Assembly: GCA_003151335.1 (NCBI GenBank)
Contig: PLXE01000054.1
Span: 1 to 64,000, forward strand
Length of the DNA stretch: 64,000 bases
Direction of reading: 5' to 3'
Origin: Acidobacteriaceae bacterium
Lineage (GTDB): Bacteria; Acidobacteriota; Terriglobia; Terriglobales; Acidobacteriaceae
This document shows positions 1 through 9,809 of the stretch, piece by piece (the stretch's first letter is position 1; every line of letters starts with the position of its first letter). The translations under genes were made by a program, and so were the position numbers. The notes beneath the pieces are model-generated. The model worked only from the letters and a program-made list of their open reading frames with translations. It ran no database searches and had not been told where the DNA came from.

Positions 1-208
1 TTTAGCTCCCAACAGCTCCACACTATATACCCCACGAGGGAGTCGAGAGCACTATTTTTTCTTTGGCTGTGCCCAGGGCTCGGCACCAGGGTCCCGTCTG
101 CCCCAACGCGAGTCCCCAAACTGCTGACCACGGCCTTCCCATCAGCTTTTGTCAGACACCCCTCCCCCTTTTGGCTCTGGATCGGTTTCCTGGCTCCCGC
201 AGTCTCGG

Positions 209-1609
209 TTATCCCGCCGGAAGCGACAGCCCGGCGATCCGCCCGAGCATGCTGCCAAACAATCGTTTCGTCAGATGGCTCTCCGCCAACAGTAGCCAAT
301 AATAGCGGGCATGTTTTACCAGCCGTCCGCCCGTCTTCACCAGCCGTTGCTGCAGACTCGTCAACGACCAGTTCTCGATTCGCTTGGGCAACGCCAGCCG
401 CCGCCACAAATTGCCCAAGTTGTAAGCCAGCACACTCAGCCCCAGCCGTACCTGGTTTGAGCGGAAACGATGACAACTCAGCCGCGTCATCTTCACCGCT
501 TGCTTGCCTTCCTTGATCCACTGCTCCGCCGTCCCGCGCTTGTTATAGAAACGCACCACGCTCCGGCTGGGTGTCTCCAAGTTGGTCACGATGAATCCGA
601 CTCGGGGGAACAACTCCCCGAAGTGGAACTCCACCTTCGCCACCACACGCCGCGCCGTCTTCCAGCTGGCCGCTTGGTAGAGAAAGCCCTTGTACCAGAC
701 CACGGGTATGTGGCTCGGTCTTCCTACGGGCCGCGTCAGCAACTCCGCGATGTCGCACTCCAGACTTTCATTGGCGGGTATGCGGATGGCATACTTCACG
801 CCACGCTCCTCCAGGGCCTCGTAAATCTCCGGCTTGGCAAAGGCAGCATCGGCCCGAAACACTACCTCCTTGCCCAGCATTTGTTGCCGATTGACCTCGG
901 GCAAGAGCAGTTCTTCCCAGTCCTCAGCACTATGCACGTTGCCCGGCCGCAGCTTACCAGCGAGACAGTCGCCCTCCGCGTTGAACAGCAACAGCGGGTG
1001 GTAGCAGGTAGACTCGAAGTGCCCGTTGTATGAGCTTTGCTCCTGCTGCCCGTACACCGGAATCTCGGTCGAATCCATGTCCAGCACCACGCGCTGCGGC
1101 GAATCGACTGTTTCCGCCCGGGCAATCAGCTCGCGGTTGATCGCAGCCAGCCCAGCAAGATTCTCTTCTTGGGCCAATAGCTCCGTCTCGAACGACTGCA
1201 GCCGGGAGGTCAGCGCCGCTCCTCGCTCCCAGATTCTGTCCGAACCCATAAGCCGGAAGGTCGGATCTTGTGCCAGACGCTCGGCATCGTTCACGTCTTC
1301 GTAGCCTGCCAATCGGCTGTACACAGCCTGACGCAACAGATCGGCCATGGGCAATTGCGTGTTCTTCCCGCGTGAGTCGGTCAGGTGTTCCGCGATGAGT
1401 TCGCTCAACCCCAAGCGTTCATCCAACTCTCGCACGAGCAGCAGGCCACCATCCGACGTTACTCGCGATCCTTGGAAATCCACTTTCAAAGAGGGGTTGA
1501 AAGAGAGCTGAAAGGGCTGGTTTTGTTGTTCACCCACTGGGTGCAAGCCTCCGGAGTGTCGTTGCGCCGTCAAAGCCGCATGAATACTGGCGTTGGCGCG
1601 ATCATACAA
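209..1609 (-). mobile_element. IS1380-family (DDE) transposase
   Basis: 466-aa ORF; N-terminal 'VTSDGGLLLVRELDERLGL...' and 'VVLDMDSTEIPVYGQQEQSSYNGHF' followed by 'YNKRGTAEQWIKEGKQAVKMTRLSCHRFRSNQVRLGLSVLAYNLGNLWRRL', typical of IS1380 transposases. IS termini not confidently located. Confidence 0.9.
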
Positions 1610-1657
1610 CCACTTACACAGAGTTCAAAAAGGAAATGTGGGAATAGAGCCGCTCCG

Positions 1658-2260
1658 TTAGGAACCGGCTTGAATGCGTCGCAATAGCCAGGGCGGCCAT
1701 GCACGAGACTCTGCTCCTCCGGCCTCCAGTTGAAGCCGCTGGTACGTGCGCCAGTGCATTCCTGTGGGTTTGGCCGGGAAGGGTTCTAGCATATTCGCGG
1801 AGCCGCCCAGCTTCATCCGAATCGCTTGAGTGCGTCGCAAGGCTCGGTCGTGAGACTGTTCCCTTTGGCTCTTATAGACGAGTTGATGGCAGCGGCGACA
1901 TGCGTAGATTCCACCGCCGTACAGAATGGCAACGCGCCGACGACAGCCCCTGGCAGGACACAGAAACCATGTTCTCTCACCGCCGTAGTGACAAGGAGTG
2001 CGGACAAGTTCTACTGGGTACTCTTTCAGTTGCCACTCGTCTGAGCCCCACGGTTGGTGCCGGTAAGACAGGACGACGGAGTTCGATGTTGTACAGCCAT
2101 GAATTGATCCCGTTTCGACGCCATTGCAGCTCCAGCGAAGCGTGAACGATGCGCCCGGCCGGAGGTAGCCGTAACGACGCAAGGACCGCACGTCGATTCT
2201 CCGGTATTGATCCGTTGTGTCTTTCCCGTCGCGATACCGGCCCATCATTCCTCCTCTCAC
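1658..2260 (-). CDS. zinc-ribbon-containing hypothetical protein of mobile-element type
   Basis: 200-aa ORF with paired cysteines 'CPARGCRRR...YACRRCHQLVYKSQRE'. Confidence 0.6.
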   Translation of the reverse strand: MRGGMMGRYRDGKDTTDQYRRIDVRSLRRYGYLRPGASFTLRWSCNGVETGSIHGCTTSNSVVLSYRHQPWGSDEWQLKEYPVELVRTPCHYGGERTWFLCPARGCRRRVAILYGGGIYACRRCHQLVYKSQREQSHDRALRRTQAIRMKLGGSANMLEPFPAKPTGMHWRTYQRLQLEAGGAESRAWPPWLLRRIQAGS

Positions 2261-2615
2261 GAACCGAAATCATTAGCCAAGTTGTATGTTTTTGTAATGA
2301 AATGTTCGGCTCTCAAAAAGATGTAAGCCACTCTGCATCAACCACTTAGAGACTACAGGTGAGTGACTTGATTTCTTTGATTTCCGCATGAAATTCAAAC
2401 TGCACAGACTGCGGGCTCTCTCGGTTTACAAACATTGATTAGGCCGAGAAATCGATTTGGCAGGTCGCTGACCCCATGGCCTGAGCAGGGCGAATCTCTC
2501 CGCCCCGCCCTTTGGTCTGCTTTGGGTTGAAACCCCGCCCGGCCAAGGCGGGAGCTGAAGAACTCTTCTGCGCTGATCGAGCCTCGGATTCCGACGTTTT
2601 CATGTATGGCAACCT

Positions 2616-2677
2616 TGATTGGTTGATTGCTTGATTGGGTGATTCCTGATTTCTGATTCTCTGATTCATGATTGGGG
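2616..2677. repeat. short direct-repeat tract, about 8 copies of TGATT(N)2-4
   Basis: Read directly: TGATTGGT-TGATTGCT-TGATTGGG-TGATTCC-TGATTTC-TGATTCTC-TGATTCA-TGATTGGGG. Confidence 0.75.
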
Positions 2678-2693
2678 TCAAGGGGGACGGGGA

Positions 2694-3170
2694 TCAGGGG
2701 GATACAAGCTCCCGCAGTTCCGTGATGTGCGAATAGACTTCTTCGTTAATTTTGTCCTTGTCGTTGCTGTCCTTTCCGCAATCCTCGATACGTGCGCGAA
2801 AGAACTTCCCCAGGAATATCGCTGGGTCCATCCCTTCCCCTTTTCGGGGTGGACCGCCGTTCGTCAGCGTCCATGCCTTGTAATAATTTGAATGTCGCCC
2901 AACACGCGGGCTTTTGCGGTTGTTTCCCATGTTCATGAAATAACTGACTTCGCCAGGTTCGTCCGTGAGGGAGCATCCAAGCCGAATCGACCATCGGCTG
3001 TAACGCCGCACCCATTCCGGGCCGTGTATCTCGCAGACCTGAATCAGGCGTTCGCCTTGATCGTGGCGTTGGTACTCTTTGCCGTCCCAGACTGGAATCA
3101 GATTCTTCTTTCGTGCTCTCCTGTTCTCGGCCGCAGATATAGGTTTGGCCATCGTGTGTGCTGTCGCCAT
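2694..3170 (-). CDS. hypothetical protein (accessory region)
   Basis: 158-aa ORF in the same orientation as the neighbouring accessory genes; no family recognised. Confidence 0.45.
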   Translation of the reverse strand: MATAHTMAKPISAAENRRARKKNLIPVWDGKEYQRHDQGERLIQVCEIHGPEWVRRYSRWSIRLGCSLTDEPGEVSYFMNMGNNRKSPRVGRHSNYYKAWTLTNGGPPRKGEGMDPAIFLGKFFRARIEDCGKDSNDKDKINEEVYSHITELRELVSP

Positions 3171-3338
3171 TGATTCTCCCCGTCATGCCTTTCGTGGAAT
3201 TGCGCGTATGGTGGCCCAGAGGGGCCACCAGGATCGCGCTACGCGGGCCATGAGTGTCTCGACCGCCCCTGCCCCTCATCAGTTGCCTGGCAGACGCGCC
3301 TGGGCGCTGGCCCTCCTGTGTCAAGGTGTAGCCGGATG

Positions 3339-3653
3339 CTAGACCAGCGCGTTCCGCCGCATCCGTTCACGTCGGGAGCGCTCCGCTTCGGCGCGGCTGT
3401 CTTTCGTCTGGTTAGCCGGTCTGGGACGACATGGCGCGGGAGACTTACCCCCGTCTTCGATCACCCTCGCGAGTTCGCTCTCGCGGATCATCGTGCGACC
3501 GCCGACTTTGGTCCGCTGTAGCCGTCCCTGTGAGAGCCAGGCGTGAACTGTCCATTTCGAGATTCCACCGAGGCGGCGGGCTGCTTCTTGAACTGAGATC
3601 AATAAGTCCATCTCCATGTAGGTCCTTTCATCTCCCAAAAATTCTTCTTGCAT
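3339..3653 (-). CDS. excisionase-like / MerR-type helix-turn-helix DNA-binding protein
   Basis: 'LISVQEAARRLGGISKWTVHAWLSQGRLQRTKVGGRTMIRESELARVIE' is a canonical helix_turn_helix_17/excisionase motif; close to an integrase. Confidence 0.75.
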   Translation of the reverse strand: MQEEFLGDERTYMEMDLLISVQEAARRLGGISKWTVHAWLSQGRLQRTKVGGRTMIRESELARVIEDGGKSPAPCRPRPANQTKDSRAEAERSRRERMRRNALV

Positions 3654-3692
3654 ACAAACAACAACAGTGAGATAGTATTTTGTGAAGGAGAC

Positions 3693-4391
3693 ATGAACAA
3701 GTCACAAACCATGTCACGAAAACCAATTAACATTCCCATAGAAGTGGAATACTTCATACTTCGGGACAGATTTCTCCCATCCGAATATTCCAGGGACTTA
3801 GAGCCGGTCGAGCATGAAGAAAGTGCGCGTCAAGGGGCCATGCGAATCTTGGCCGAAGCGCTGAATCGGGATATGCCACCGGTTCCCCGGCCGCTCAGAT
3901 CTAACTACACAATTGATCCCTGGGAGCTTCGCAAACAGTTTCTCTCGTGGAATCCCGAGGATTGGAAAAGATTCTCTGAGACCGTGGGAATCCTGGCACG
4001 CAGCGAGAAAGAGTTTGCGGAGTGGCAGGGACTGGTCAGTGAAGCTATGGTGACCCCCCCAAGCGATTGGCAGTCTCTCTCATCGAAGTTTGGTCAATGG
4101 AAGATTAACCAACTCTTTGAGCGCCCGCAGGTGAGTTTCCAGTGGGCGCCAATGCCCATCGGGAAGATCAGAACCGGCAATCCACTTCGAGCGATAATTG
4201 CGACGATCCAGTTGGATGTACTAAGCGGATCACAGTTTCGATACTGTGCCCGCAAGGACTGCAAAGCTCCTGTTTTTGAACTTGAGTCGCGCCACGAGCG
4301 AATTTATTGCAGCACTGATTGCGCTCACCTGGTTGCGGTACGGAACAGCAGAGCGAGAGCCCAGAAACCGAAAAGAAGGAAGAAACGGTGA
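3693..4391 (+). CDS. CGNR-like zinc-finger protein adjacent to integrase
   Basis: C-terminal 'FRYCARKDCKAPVF...ERIYCSTDCAHLVAVRNSRARAQK' (CX4C...CX3C). ATG at 3693 has a GGAG upstream; the ORF-track start at 3648 is probably too early. Confidence 0.65.
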   Translation: MNKSQTMSRKPINIPIEVEYFILRDRFLPSEYSRDLEPVEHEESARQGAMRILAEALNRDMPPVPRPLRSNYTIDPWELRKQFLSWNPEDWKRFSETVGILARSEKEFAEWQGLVSEAMVTPPSDWQSLSSKFGQWKINQLFERPQVSFQWAPMPIGKIRTGNPLRAIIATIQLDVLSGSQFRYCARKDCKAPVFELESRHERIYCSTDCAHLVAVRNSRARAQKPKRRKKR

Positions 4392-4409
4392 TAGCGGACT
4401 GGAGGACTT

Positions 4410-5573
4410 ATGGCGATCTACAAACGCGGTTCAATCTACTGGTACAAGTTCACGTTCAACGGTGAGGCGATACGGGAATCCACCCGGCAGAAGAACCAGC
4501 ACACGGCCCGGCAGATGGAAGCCGCCCACCGTGCGTCACTGGCCAAAGGGGAAGTGGGCATCCGCGACAAAAAGGTGGTCCCCACTCTGTCCGCATTCAT
4601 GGAGAACAGCTTCATTCCTTACGTCAACGTGAAGCACGCCGCGAAGCCGGGTACGGTCGAGTACTACACCGACGGCAGAAAGATGCTGTGCGGCACAGAG
4701 CTGGGCTCGTTGCGGCTCGACGAGGTGAACGATCAGCACGCGCAGCGATTCGCATCGCAGAAATCGAAGCTCTCAGCGTCTCGCATCAATTGTGGGCTTC
4801 GGACTCTCCGCCGTGCCCTAAATCTTGCCTACCAGTGGGGGACTTTGGAGAGACCCGCCAAGGTGACACTCGCCAAGGGTGAACGGCAGAGAGATCGGGT
4901 GCTTACGGACGCGGAAATCACGACGTACCTCGCCGCGTGTCCTCAGCCGTGGAAAGACGCAGCTACGATCATTCGCGGTACGGGGATGCGGCCAGGTGAG
5001 GTTTTCACGCTTCGCTGGGAGCGGGTGTTACTCAGTGGTGACCGAGGACTCTTGCAGGTCTCTGAGGGCAAATCCAAGGCAGCAAGACGCATCCTGCCAC
5101 TCGTGCCCGAAGTGTACGCGGTTCTGGAAAGACGTAGAAACGAGCAGGGGACGCCGGAAGAGGGTTGGGTGTTTCCTTCCACGGCACGCGAGGGACACTT
5201 GAACGGCGATACAACGAAAGACCAGCACGCGATTGCGTTGAACAGGTCGAAAGTCGCACGCTTCGAGCCCTACATCCTTCGGCACACTGCCCTGACGCGG
5301 TTCGCTGAATCGGGATGCGACGTGTTTACTCTGGCGAGGATTGCCGGGCACAGCTCGATAACGATCACGCAGCGGTACGTGCATCCTCAGGCAGACGCAG
5401 TGGAGCGAGCCTTCACCGCGTTCGGGAATCTGGGCACAGCGGGAGAGCCCAAAAAGCTGGTAGTGGGCACAATTTTAGGCACAGGCGAAAATTGCAAATC
5501 GACCGATGCCTTGCAAATTGTTGGTGCGAAAGGGGGGACTCGAACCCCCACGGGTTTCCCCGCCAGATCCTAA
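4410..5573 (+). CDS. tyrosine site-specific recombinase (phage-type integrase)
   Basis: 387 aa; core '[15 protein letters not shown]...', '[35 protein letters not shown]' (R...HxxR...Y). Stop codon TAA lies inside the tRNA-Leu gene. Confidence 0.93.
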   Translation: MAIYKRGSIYWYKFTFNGEAIRESTRQKNQHTARQMEAAHRASLAKGEVGIRDKKVVPTLSAFMENSFIPYVNVKHAAKPGTVEYYTDGRKMLCGTELGSLRLDEVNDQHAQRFASQKSKLSASRINCGLRTLRRALNLAYQWGTLERPAKVTLAKGERQRDRVLTDAEITTYLAACPQPWKDAATIIRGTGMRPGEVFTLRWERVLLSGDRGLLQVSEGKSKAARRILPLVPEVYAVLERRRNEQGTPEEGWVFPSTAREGHLNGDTTKDQHAIALNRSKVARFEPYILRHTALTRFAESGCDVFTLARIAGHSSITITQRYVHPQADAVERAFTAFGNLGTAGEPKKLVVGTILGTGENCKSTDALQIVGAKGGTRTPTGFPARS

Positions 5574-5606
5574 GTCTGGTGCGTCTGCCAATTCCGCCAC
5601 TCTCGC
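5522..5606 (-). tRNA. tRNA-Leu, anticodon UAG (includes encoded CCA)
   Basis: Minus strand: GCGAGAGTGGCGGAATTGGCAGACGCACCAGACTTAGGATCTGGCGGGGAAACCCGTGGGGGTTCGAGTCCCCCCTTTCGCACCA; acceptor, anticodon (CTTAGGA), variable and T arms identifiable. Confidence 0.95.
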
Positions 5607-5993
5607 AGGTTTCGCTAAACGATCAGCCTGAATTGAGCGGATCCAACTCCGGCCAACACAAGTCTAAAGCAGTTCTAGACCTGGTGTATAGGGTAGAGGA
5701 CCGCTTTAGCGCGGGGCGCCCCGGTGCCGCCAGAGGGTATCGCCTGAGAGGCTGCGCAGCGCCTCCCGAACTCCTGTAGAGCTGACTACGGTTGCCCAAC
5801 CGAACCTGGGATAGAGGAAGGAATGTGGGAAATTTCCTAGAACGATGTCGCAAACGAGTGCATAGGATAACGCCACAGCTCAACATTCTACAGGGTTTAC
5901 GGTGGCACTTGAATTGCAGCTACACCAGTGGCTTCTTCTATTAGGCCGATCGATTTCGTCTGCAGTTTGAACAAGAAAAGGAGGGTTTACCCC

Positions 5994-6665
5994 TTGAAAA
6001 TTCGCATTCTCACTCTGTCTCTCACAATTCTGTGTCTTGCCTTGACCGCCTCCGCTGGCACAACGTTCTTCAACGACGGCGGGATTGATGGCAACGACAA
6101 TGCGTTCTTTGTCACCGGCCCCAACTACATAAATATTGGGCAGTCTTACCAGGACATTTCGAACGGGTTTGTTTCGGCAGCGTCCGGCACCCCCAACACC
6201 CTCGAGTGGGGTGAGTGGTCAGCCGGCGCGCCGACGAGTTTTAGCTATGAGATAGGCACCACGGCGTTCGGCACAGAACTCGGTTCCGGGACCGTTGCGC
6301 AAAATGCTGGTAACAGCACCTTCCTCTTTAACAACGCCTACGGTTACGGCGTTTACGACGTTAAGGTTGGTATTACCTCCTTAGCCATGACAGCCGGCAA
6401 CACGTACTGGCTCTCCATCAGCAATGCCACCGACGCCGCCAACGATGGTACGCAAGGGTGGGATCTAGCAGGACCCAACGGCGGTCCTGCGACTTGCAAC
6501 TTCCGGCAGAGCGGTACCAATTATGGCTATTGTGGTTATGGCGGGGAATCCTTCACGCTCACTGGCGGAACAGCACCAGGAACCCCTGAGCCCAGCAGCA
6601 TTCTGCTGTTCGGTTCTGGCATCCTCGGCTTGGCCGGCGTCCTGCGCCGCAAACTTAACCGGTAA
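5994..6665 (+). CDS. PEP-CTERM sorting-domain secreted protein
   Basis: Signal peptide 'MKIRILTLSLTILCLALTASA' from TTG at 5994 with GGAGG upstream; C-terminus 'GTPEPSSILLFGSGILGLAGVLRRKLNR' is PEP-CTERM. ORF-track start 5928 gives an unlikely N-terminal extension. Confidence 0.85.
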   Translation: MKIRILTLSLTILCLALTASAGTTFFNDGGIDGNDNAFFVTGPNYINIGQSYQDISNGFVSAASGTPNTLEWGEWSAGAPTSFSYEIGTTAFGTELGSGTVAQNAGNSTFLFNNAYGYGVYDVKVGITSLAMTAGNTYWLSISNATDAANDGTQGWDLAGPNGGPATCNFRQSGTNYGYCGYGGESFTLTGGTAPGTPEPSSILLFGSGILGLAGVLRRKLNR

Positions 6666-6805
6666 ATACAACCCTTCCCCATTTCAAGAAAACGGCCGGA
6701 GCTTCTGCTCTGGCTTTTTCTTGCAATCTGGAAAGAAATCAGGGAACGAGCGGTTTCCCTGTACGACCTGAAGTAAGCAGCCCGCGGCCAGCATCGGCGT
6801 TCCGC

Positions 6806-9406
6806 TTACCAGGTTGACGGCAAGGAATCGTCGAGTTCGGTGGTCAGCGCCCACTCGGTGGCCCGCTGCTGCTCGCGCGTGAGTTTCACCCCGCCGCAGG
6901 TCAGGTAAAAAGCGTCATGGGCGGTTGCGCCCTCGGTGTCAATCAGCGCCACCTCAATACTGCAGCTCTGCCGGGCGAGGATGGAACTGATGGTGTGCAG
7001 CAGTCCGGGACGGTCCTGGGTGACGACTTCCAGCAAGGTGCTGGCCGGAGAACATTCCTCGTCGAAGCGCAGGCGGGTTTCGACCTTGAGCCTCGCCGGC
7101 TTGGTGTCGGACTTGAGGCGCGATTCCAGCAGCCGCTCCAGGGGAGCTTCGCCGATCACGATTTCGACAATCGACTTCTTGAAGCGCTCGCATTCCGGGG
7201 GATTCAGCTCCAGGGTGTGAAAGCGGTCTTTGAAATAGAAGCTGTCGACGATGACTCCGGCGCGATTGGAGAAGGCGCTCGCCTTGGTGATGTCCATGCC
7301 CCATCCGTAGAGAATGCCGGCCAGGGTGGAAAACAGGCCGGGGCGGTCGAGGGTCACGATGGTGAGTTCGTGCTGCCCGGCAATGCGACGTATGGCGAGT
7401 TGTGCCGGTTGGCCGCGTAGTTGCTTCGCCATCTCGAAATGCAGCAGCACCTGCTCGGGCGAGTGCGACATGAGGTAGCGCTGGGGCAGGCCATCGAGAA
7501 ACTTCAACAGTTGCGACCGGCGCTTGGGCAGCAGCGCGGCGATGCGCTCCACTTGTGCGCTGCGCTCCTCGGCGTGAAATCGCTCGCTGTCGGCGCTGCG
7601 GGTAAAGTAGTTGGCCGTGCCGGTGTACAGGCGCCAAAGGTTTTCCGCCTTCCACGCAGTGAGCGCGTCAGGATTGACCGACTTGATGTCGGCGAGGGTC
7701 AGCAGCGTCAGCATCTTCAGCCGCTCGGGGGTGCCCACTTTGTGCGCCAGTTCGCGCGCCGTCTCGGGATCGTAAATGTCGCGGCGGCGCAACGTGGACG
7801 ACATCTCCAGGTGGGTCGCGATCAATAGGCCGACGGTCTGATCGTCTTCTTCCTCCAGACCCATGCGCTGCACCGCAGCCGCAGCGAGTTGCACGCTATT
7901 GTGAACATGGTCAGTGCCGTCCATGCCTTTGCCGGTATCGTGCAGCAGCAACGCCAGAAACAGCAGTTCTGGCTGCGCCAACTCGGCCAGCAGAATGGCA
8001 AAAGGCTGCAACCACTCGACGTCATTGGTCGCCAGCCGATGCAACATCTCAATCGCGAGAATGCTGTGTTCATCCACGGTGTAGCGATGGTAGAGGTCGC
8101 GCAGGACCAGCGAGTCAATCGCCTCGAATTCTGGAATGGCGAGCGTGAGCAGGCCCAGCGAATGCATGGCGCGCAGCGCATCCGCAGCGTAGGGCAGCAC
8201 GAGTAGTTCGCGCAGATGTTCCCACAGCCGCGAGTCCAGCGGCATGGTATCGGCCAAGCCGCGGCGTGCGTTGCCCAGCCGGCGCTCGGTCTCAACACTG
8301 AGCGCGACGCCGTGGCGGGCGACAAAAGTGAAGAGCCGCAAGATCACGAAGGGATCGCGAGCGCCGGCAGTTTGCTGGAGATAGACGCGTCCGTCCACCA
8401 GCGAAAATTCTTCATTCGAGGAGCGCGAGCGCCACTGCTGAAACGAGCGGTACAGCGAAGAACGTTTTCTGGGAAGCTGTTCCAGCATCTGCCGCGCGTG
8501 CCGATGGATGGTCTTGGCATGGCGAAAGTACAAGCGCATCCATTCGGCGGAGGAAACGCTGCCGGCCTGGGTCGCGATACCACGCTTGGCCAACTCATCC
8601 TGGGCCTCCCAAGAGATGACGTTCTCGTCGCGATTGCCGCGGTAATGCAGGTAGCAGCGGGTGGAGGTGAGGAAGTCCAGCGCATCGAGGACTGCATCGG
8701 TTTCCGAATTTGGCGGCGGGTTGAGCGTGTCCGGCCACTTGCGCTCGGACGCCAGCGCCAGGATCGTCTCCAGCCATCGCGATACATGCAGGTCGCGCAG
8801 TCCGCCGGGACCTTCTTTCAGGTTGGGCTCCAGATGAAAGATGGTGTCGCCGAAGCGCAAATGGCGGGTGCGAGTCACTTCCGCCAGGCGTTGCATGAGA
8901 ACGTCCGCCTCGCGCGCCACAAGTTGTGGCAGGCCCTTTTCATGGAGACGCTCAAACAGCTTGGCATCGCCGTTCAGAAAGCGGCAGTCGAGCAGCGAGA
9001 CGGTAAACTCGACATTGTCGTGGTCGAAGCGTGCGCACTCGTCGAGCGTGCGAGTCATGGGACTGACCCGCAGGCCGGTGTCCCACATCTCCTGGCACAT
9101 ACTGCGCACCGGGTCCTTCATGCGGCCGCGCAGAGCGTCGTTCTCAGCCAGGAACAATAGGTCGATGTCGGAATAGGGGAAGAGTGCGCTGCGGCCGAAG
9201 CCACCCAGTGCGGCCAGCGCGAAGCCGCTGCGGACGGTTGCCGGGACGTGCTGCTCCCAGAGTTGCAGCGCCAGCTTGTCCACAAACTGCGTGCGGTCAC
9301 GCAGCGAGGCGCGGCCCGAGCCGGTCGCTTCGAACTCCCGCCGCAGACGCTCGAACTCTTGCCGGTACAAGGCGCGAGGACCGTGTTCGAGCGCCTGGCT
9401 GGACAT
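6806..9406 (-). CDS. glnD: [protein-PII] uridylyltransferase / uridylyl-removing enzyme
   Basis: 'GGFGRSALFPYSDIDLLFL' nucleotidyltransferase motif, HD domain 'LLLHDTGKGMDGTDHVHNS', two C-terminal ACT domains. Start set at 9406 (MSSQALEHG...) because the 9607 start would overlap glnB. Confidence 0.95.
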   Translation of the reverse strand: MSSQALEHGPRALYRQEFERLRREFEATGSGRASLRDRTQFVDKLALQLWEQHVPATVRSGFALAALGGFGRSALFPYSDIDLLFLAENDALRGRMKDPVRSMCQEMWDTGLRVSPMTRTLDECARFDHDNVEFTVSLLDCRFLNGDAKLFERLHEKGLPQLVAREADVLMQRLAEVTRTRHLRFGDTIFHLEPNLKEGPGGLRDLHVSRWLETILALASERKWPDTLNPPPNSETDAVLDALDFLTSTRCYLHYRGNRDENVISWEAQDELAKRGIATQAGSVSSAEWMRLYFRHAKTIHRHARQMLEQLPRKRSSLYRSFQQWRSRSSNEEFSLVDGRVYLQQTAGARDPFVILRLFTFVARHGVALSVETERRLGNARRGLADTMPLDSRLWEHLRELLVLPYAADALRAMHSLGLLTLAIPEFEAIDSLVLRDLYHRYTVDEHSILAIEMLHRLATNDVEWLQPFAILLAELAQPELLFLALLLHDTGKGMDGTDHVHNSVQLAAAAVQRMGLEEEDDQTVGLLIATHLEMSSTLRRRDIYDPETARELAHKVGTPERLKMLTLLTLADIKSVNPDALTAWKAENLWRLYTGTANYFTRSADSERFHAEERSAQVERIAALLPKRRSQLLKFLDGLPQRYLMSHSPEQVLLHFEMAKQLRGQPAQLAIRRIAGQHELTIVTLDRPGLFSTLAGILYGWGMDITKASAFSNRAGVIVDSFYFKDRFHTLELNPPECERFKKSIVEIVIGEAPLERLLESRLKSDTKPARLKVETRLRFDEECSPASTLLEVVTQDRPGLLHTISSILARQSCSIEVALIDTEGATAHDAFYLTCGGVKLTREQQRATEWALTTELDDSLPSTW

Positions 9407-9449
9407 GTTTCTTACCCGCCTCCCGGGAACATTCCCGCGCCCTTGTTGG

Positions 9450-9788
9450 TCACAGTGCAGCCTCGCCGCGCTCTTCGTTGCGTATGCGGATAGCTTCATC
9501 GACGCGCGACAGAAAAATCTTGCCGTCGCCGATCTTGCCGGTGCGCGCGGCATTGGTGACCGCCGCAATCGCCTTGTCCACCAGGCGGTCGGGCATGACG
9601 GTCTCAATCTTCACTTTGGGGAGAAGATCGACCGTGTACTCGCGGCCGCGATAAAACTCGGTATGTCCCTTCTGTCGTCCGTGACCGCGGACCTCGGTTA
9701 CGGTCATGCCCTCCACTCCGATTTCCAGCAGAGCGTCTTTGACGGCCTCGAACTTCGAAGGTTGAATCACTGCTTCCAGCTTGGTCAT
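9450..9788 (-). CDS. glnB: nitrogen regulatory protein P-II
   Basis: 112 aa; 'HGRQKGHTEFYRGREYTVDLLPKVKIE' with Tyr at position 51; 'TGKIGDGKIFL'. Confidence 0.95.
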   Translation of the reverse strand: MTKLEAVIQPSKFEAVKDALLEIGVEGMTVTEVRGHGRQKGHTEFYRGREYTVDLLPKVKIETVMPDRLVDKAIAAVTNAARTGKIGDGKIFLSRVDEAIRIRNEERGEAAL

Positions 9789-9809
9789 AAGCGATCTCTA
9801 ACCGTCAGC

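Noticed and set aside
1-1660. Exact IS1380 terminal inverted repeats and target-site duplication
   Set aside because: CTATT-starting sequences flank the transposase on both sides, but the match is too weak to assign ends by eye.
5315-5779. ORF containing '[28 protein letters not shown]'
   Set aside because: This peptide is the out-of-frame antisense translation of the tRNA-Leu gene, a familiar annotation artefact.
8216-9160. 314-aa plus-strand ORF
   Set aside because: Antisense shadow of glnD.
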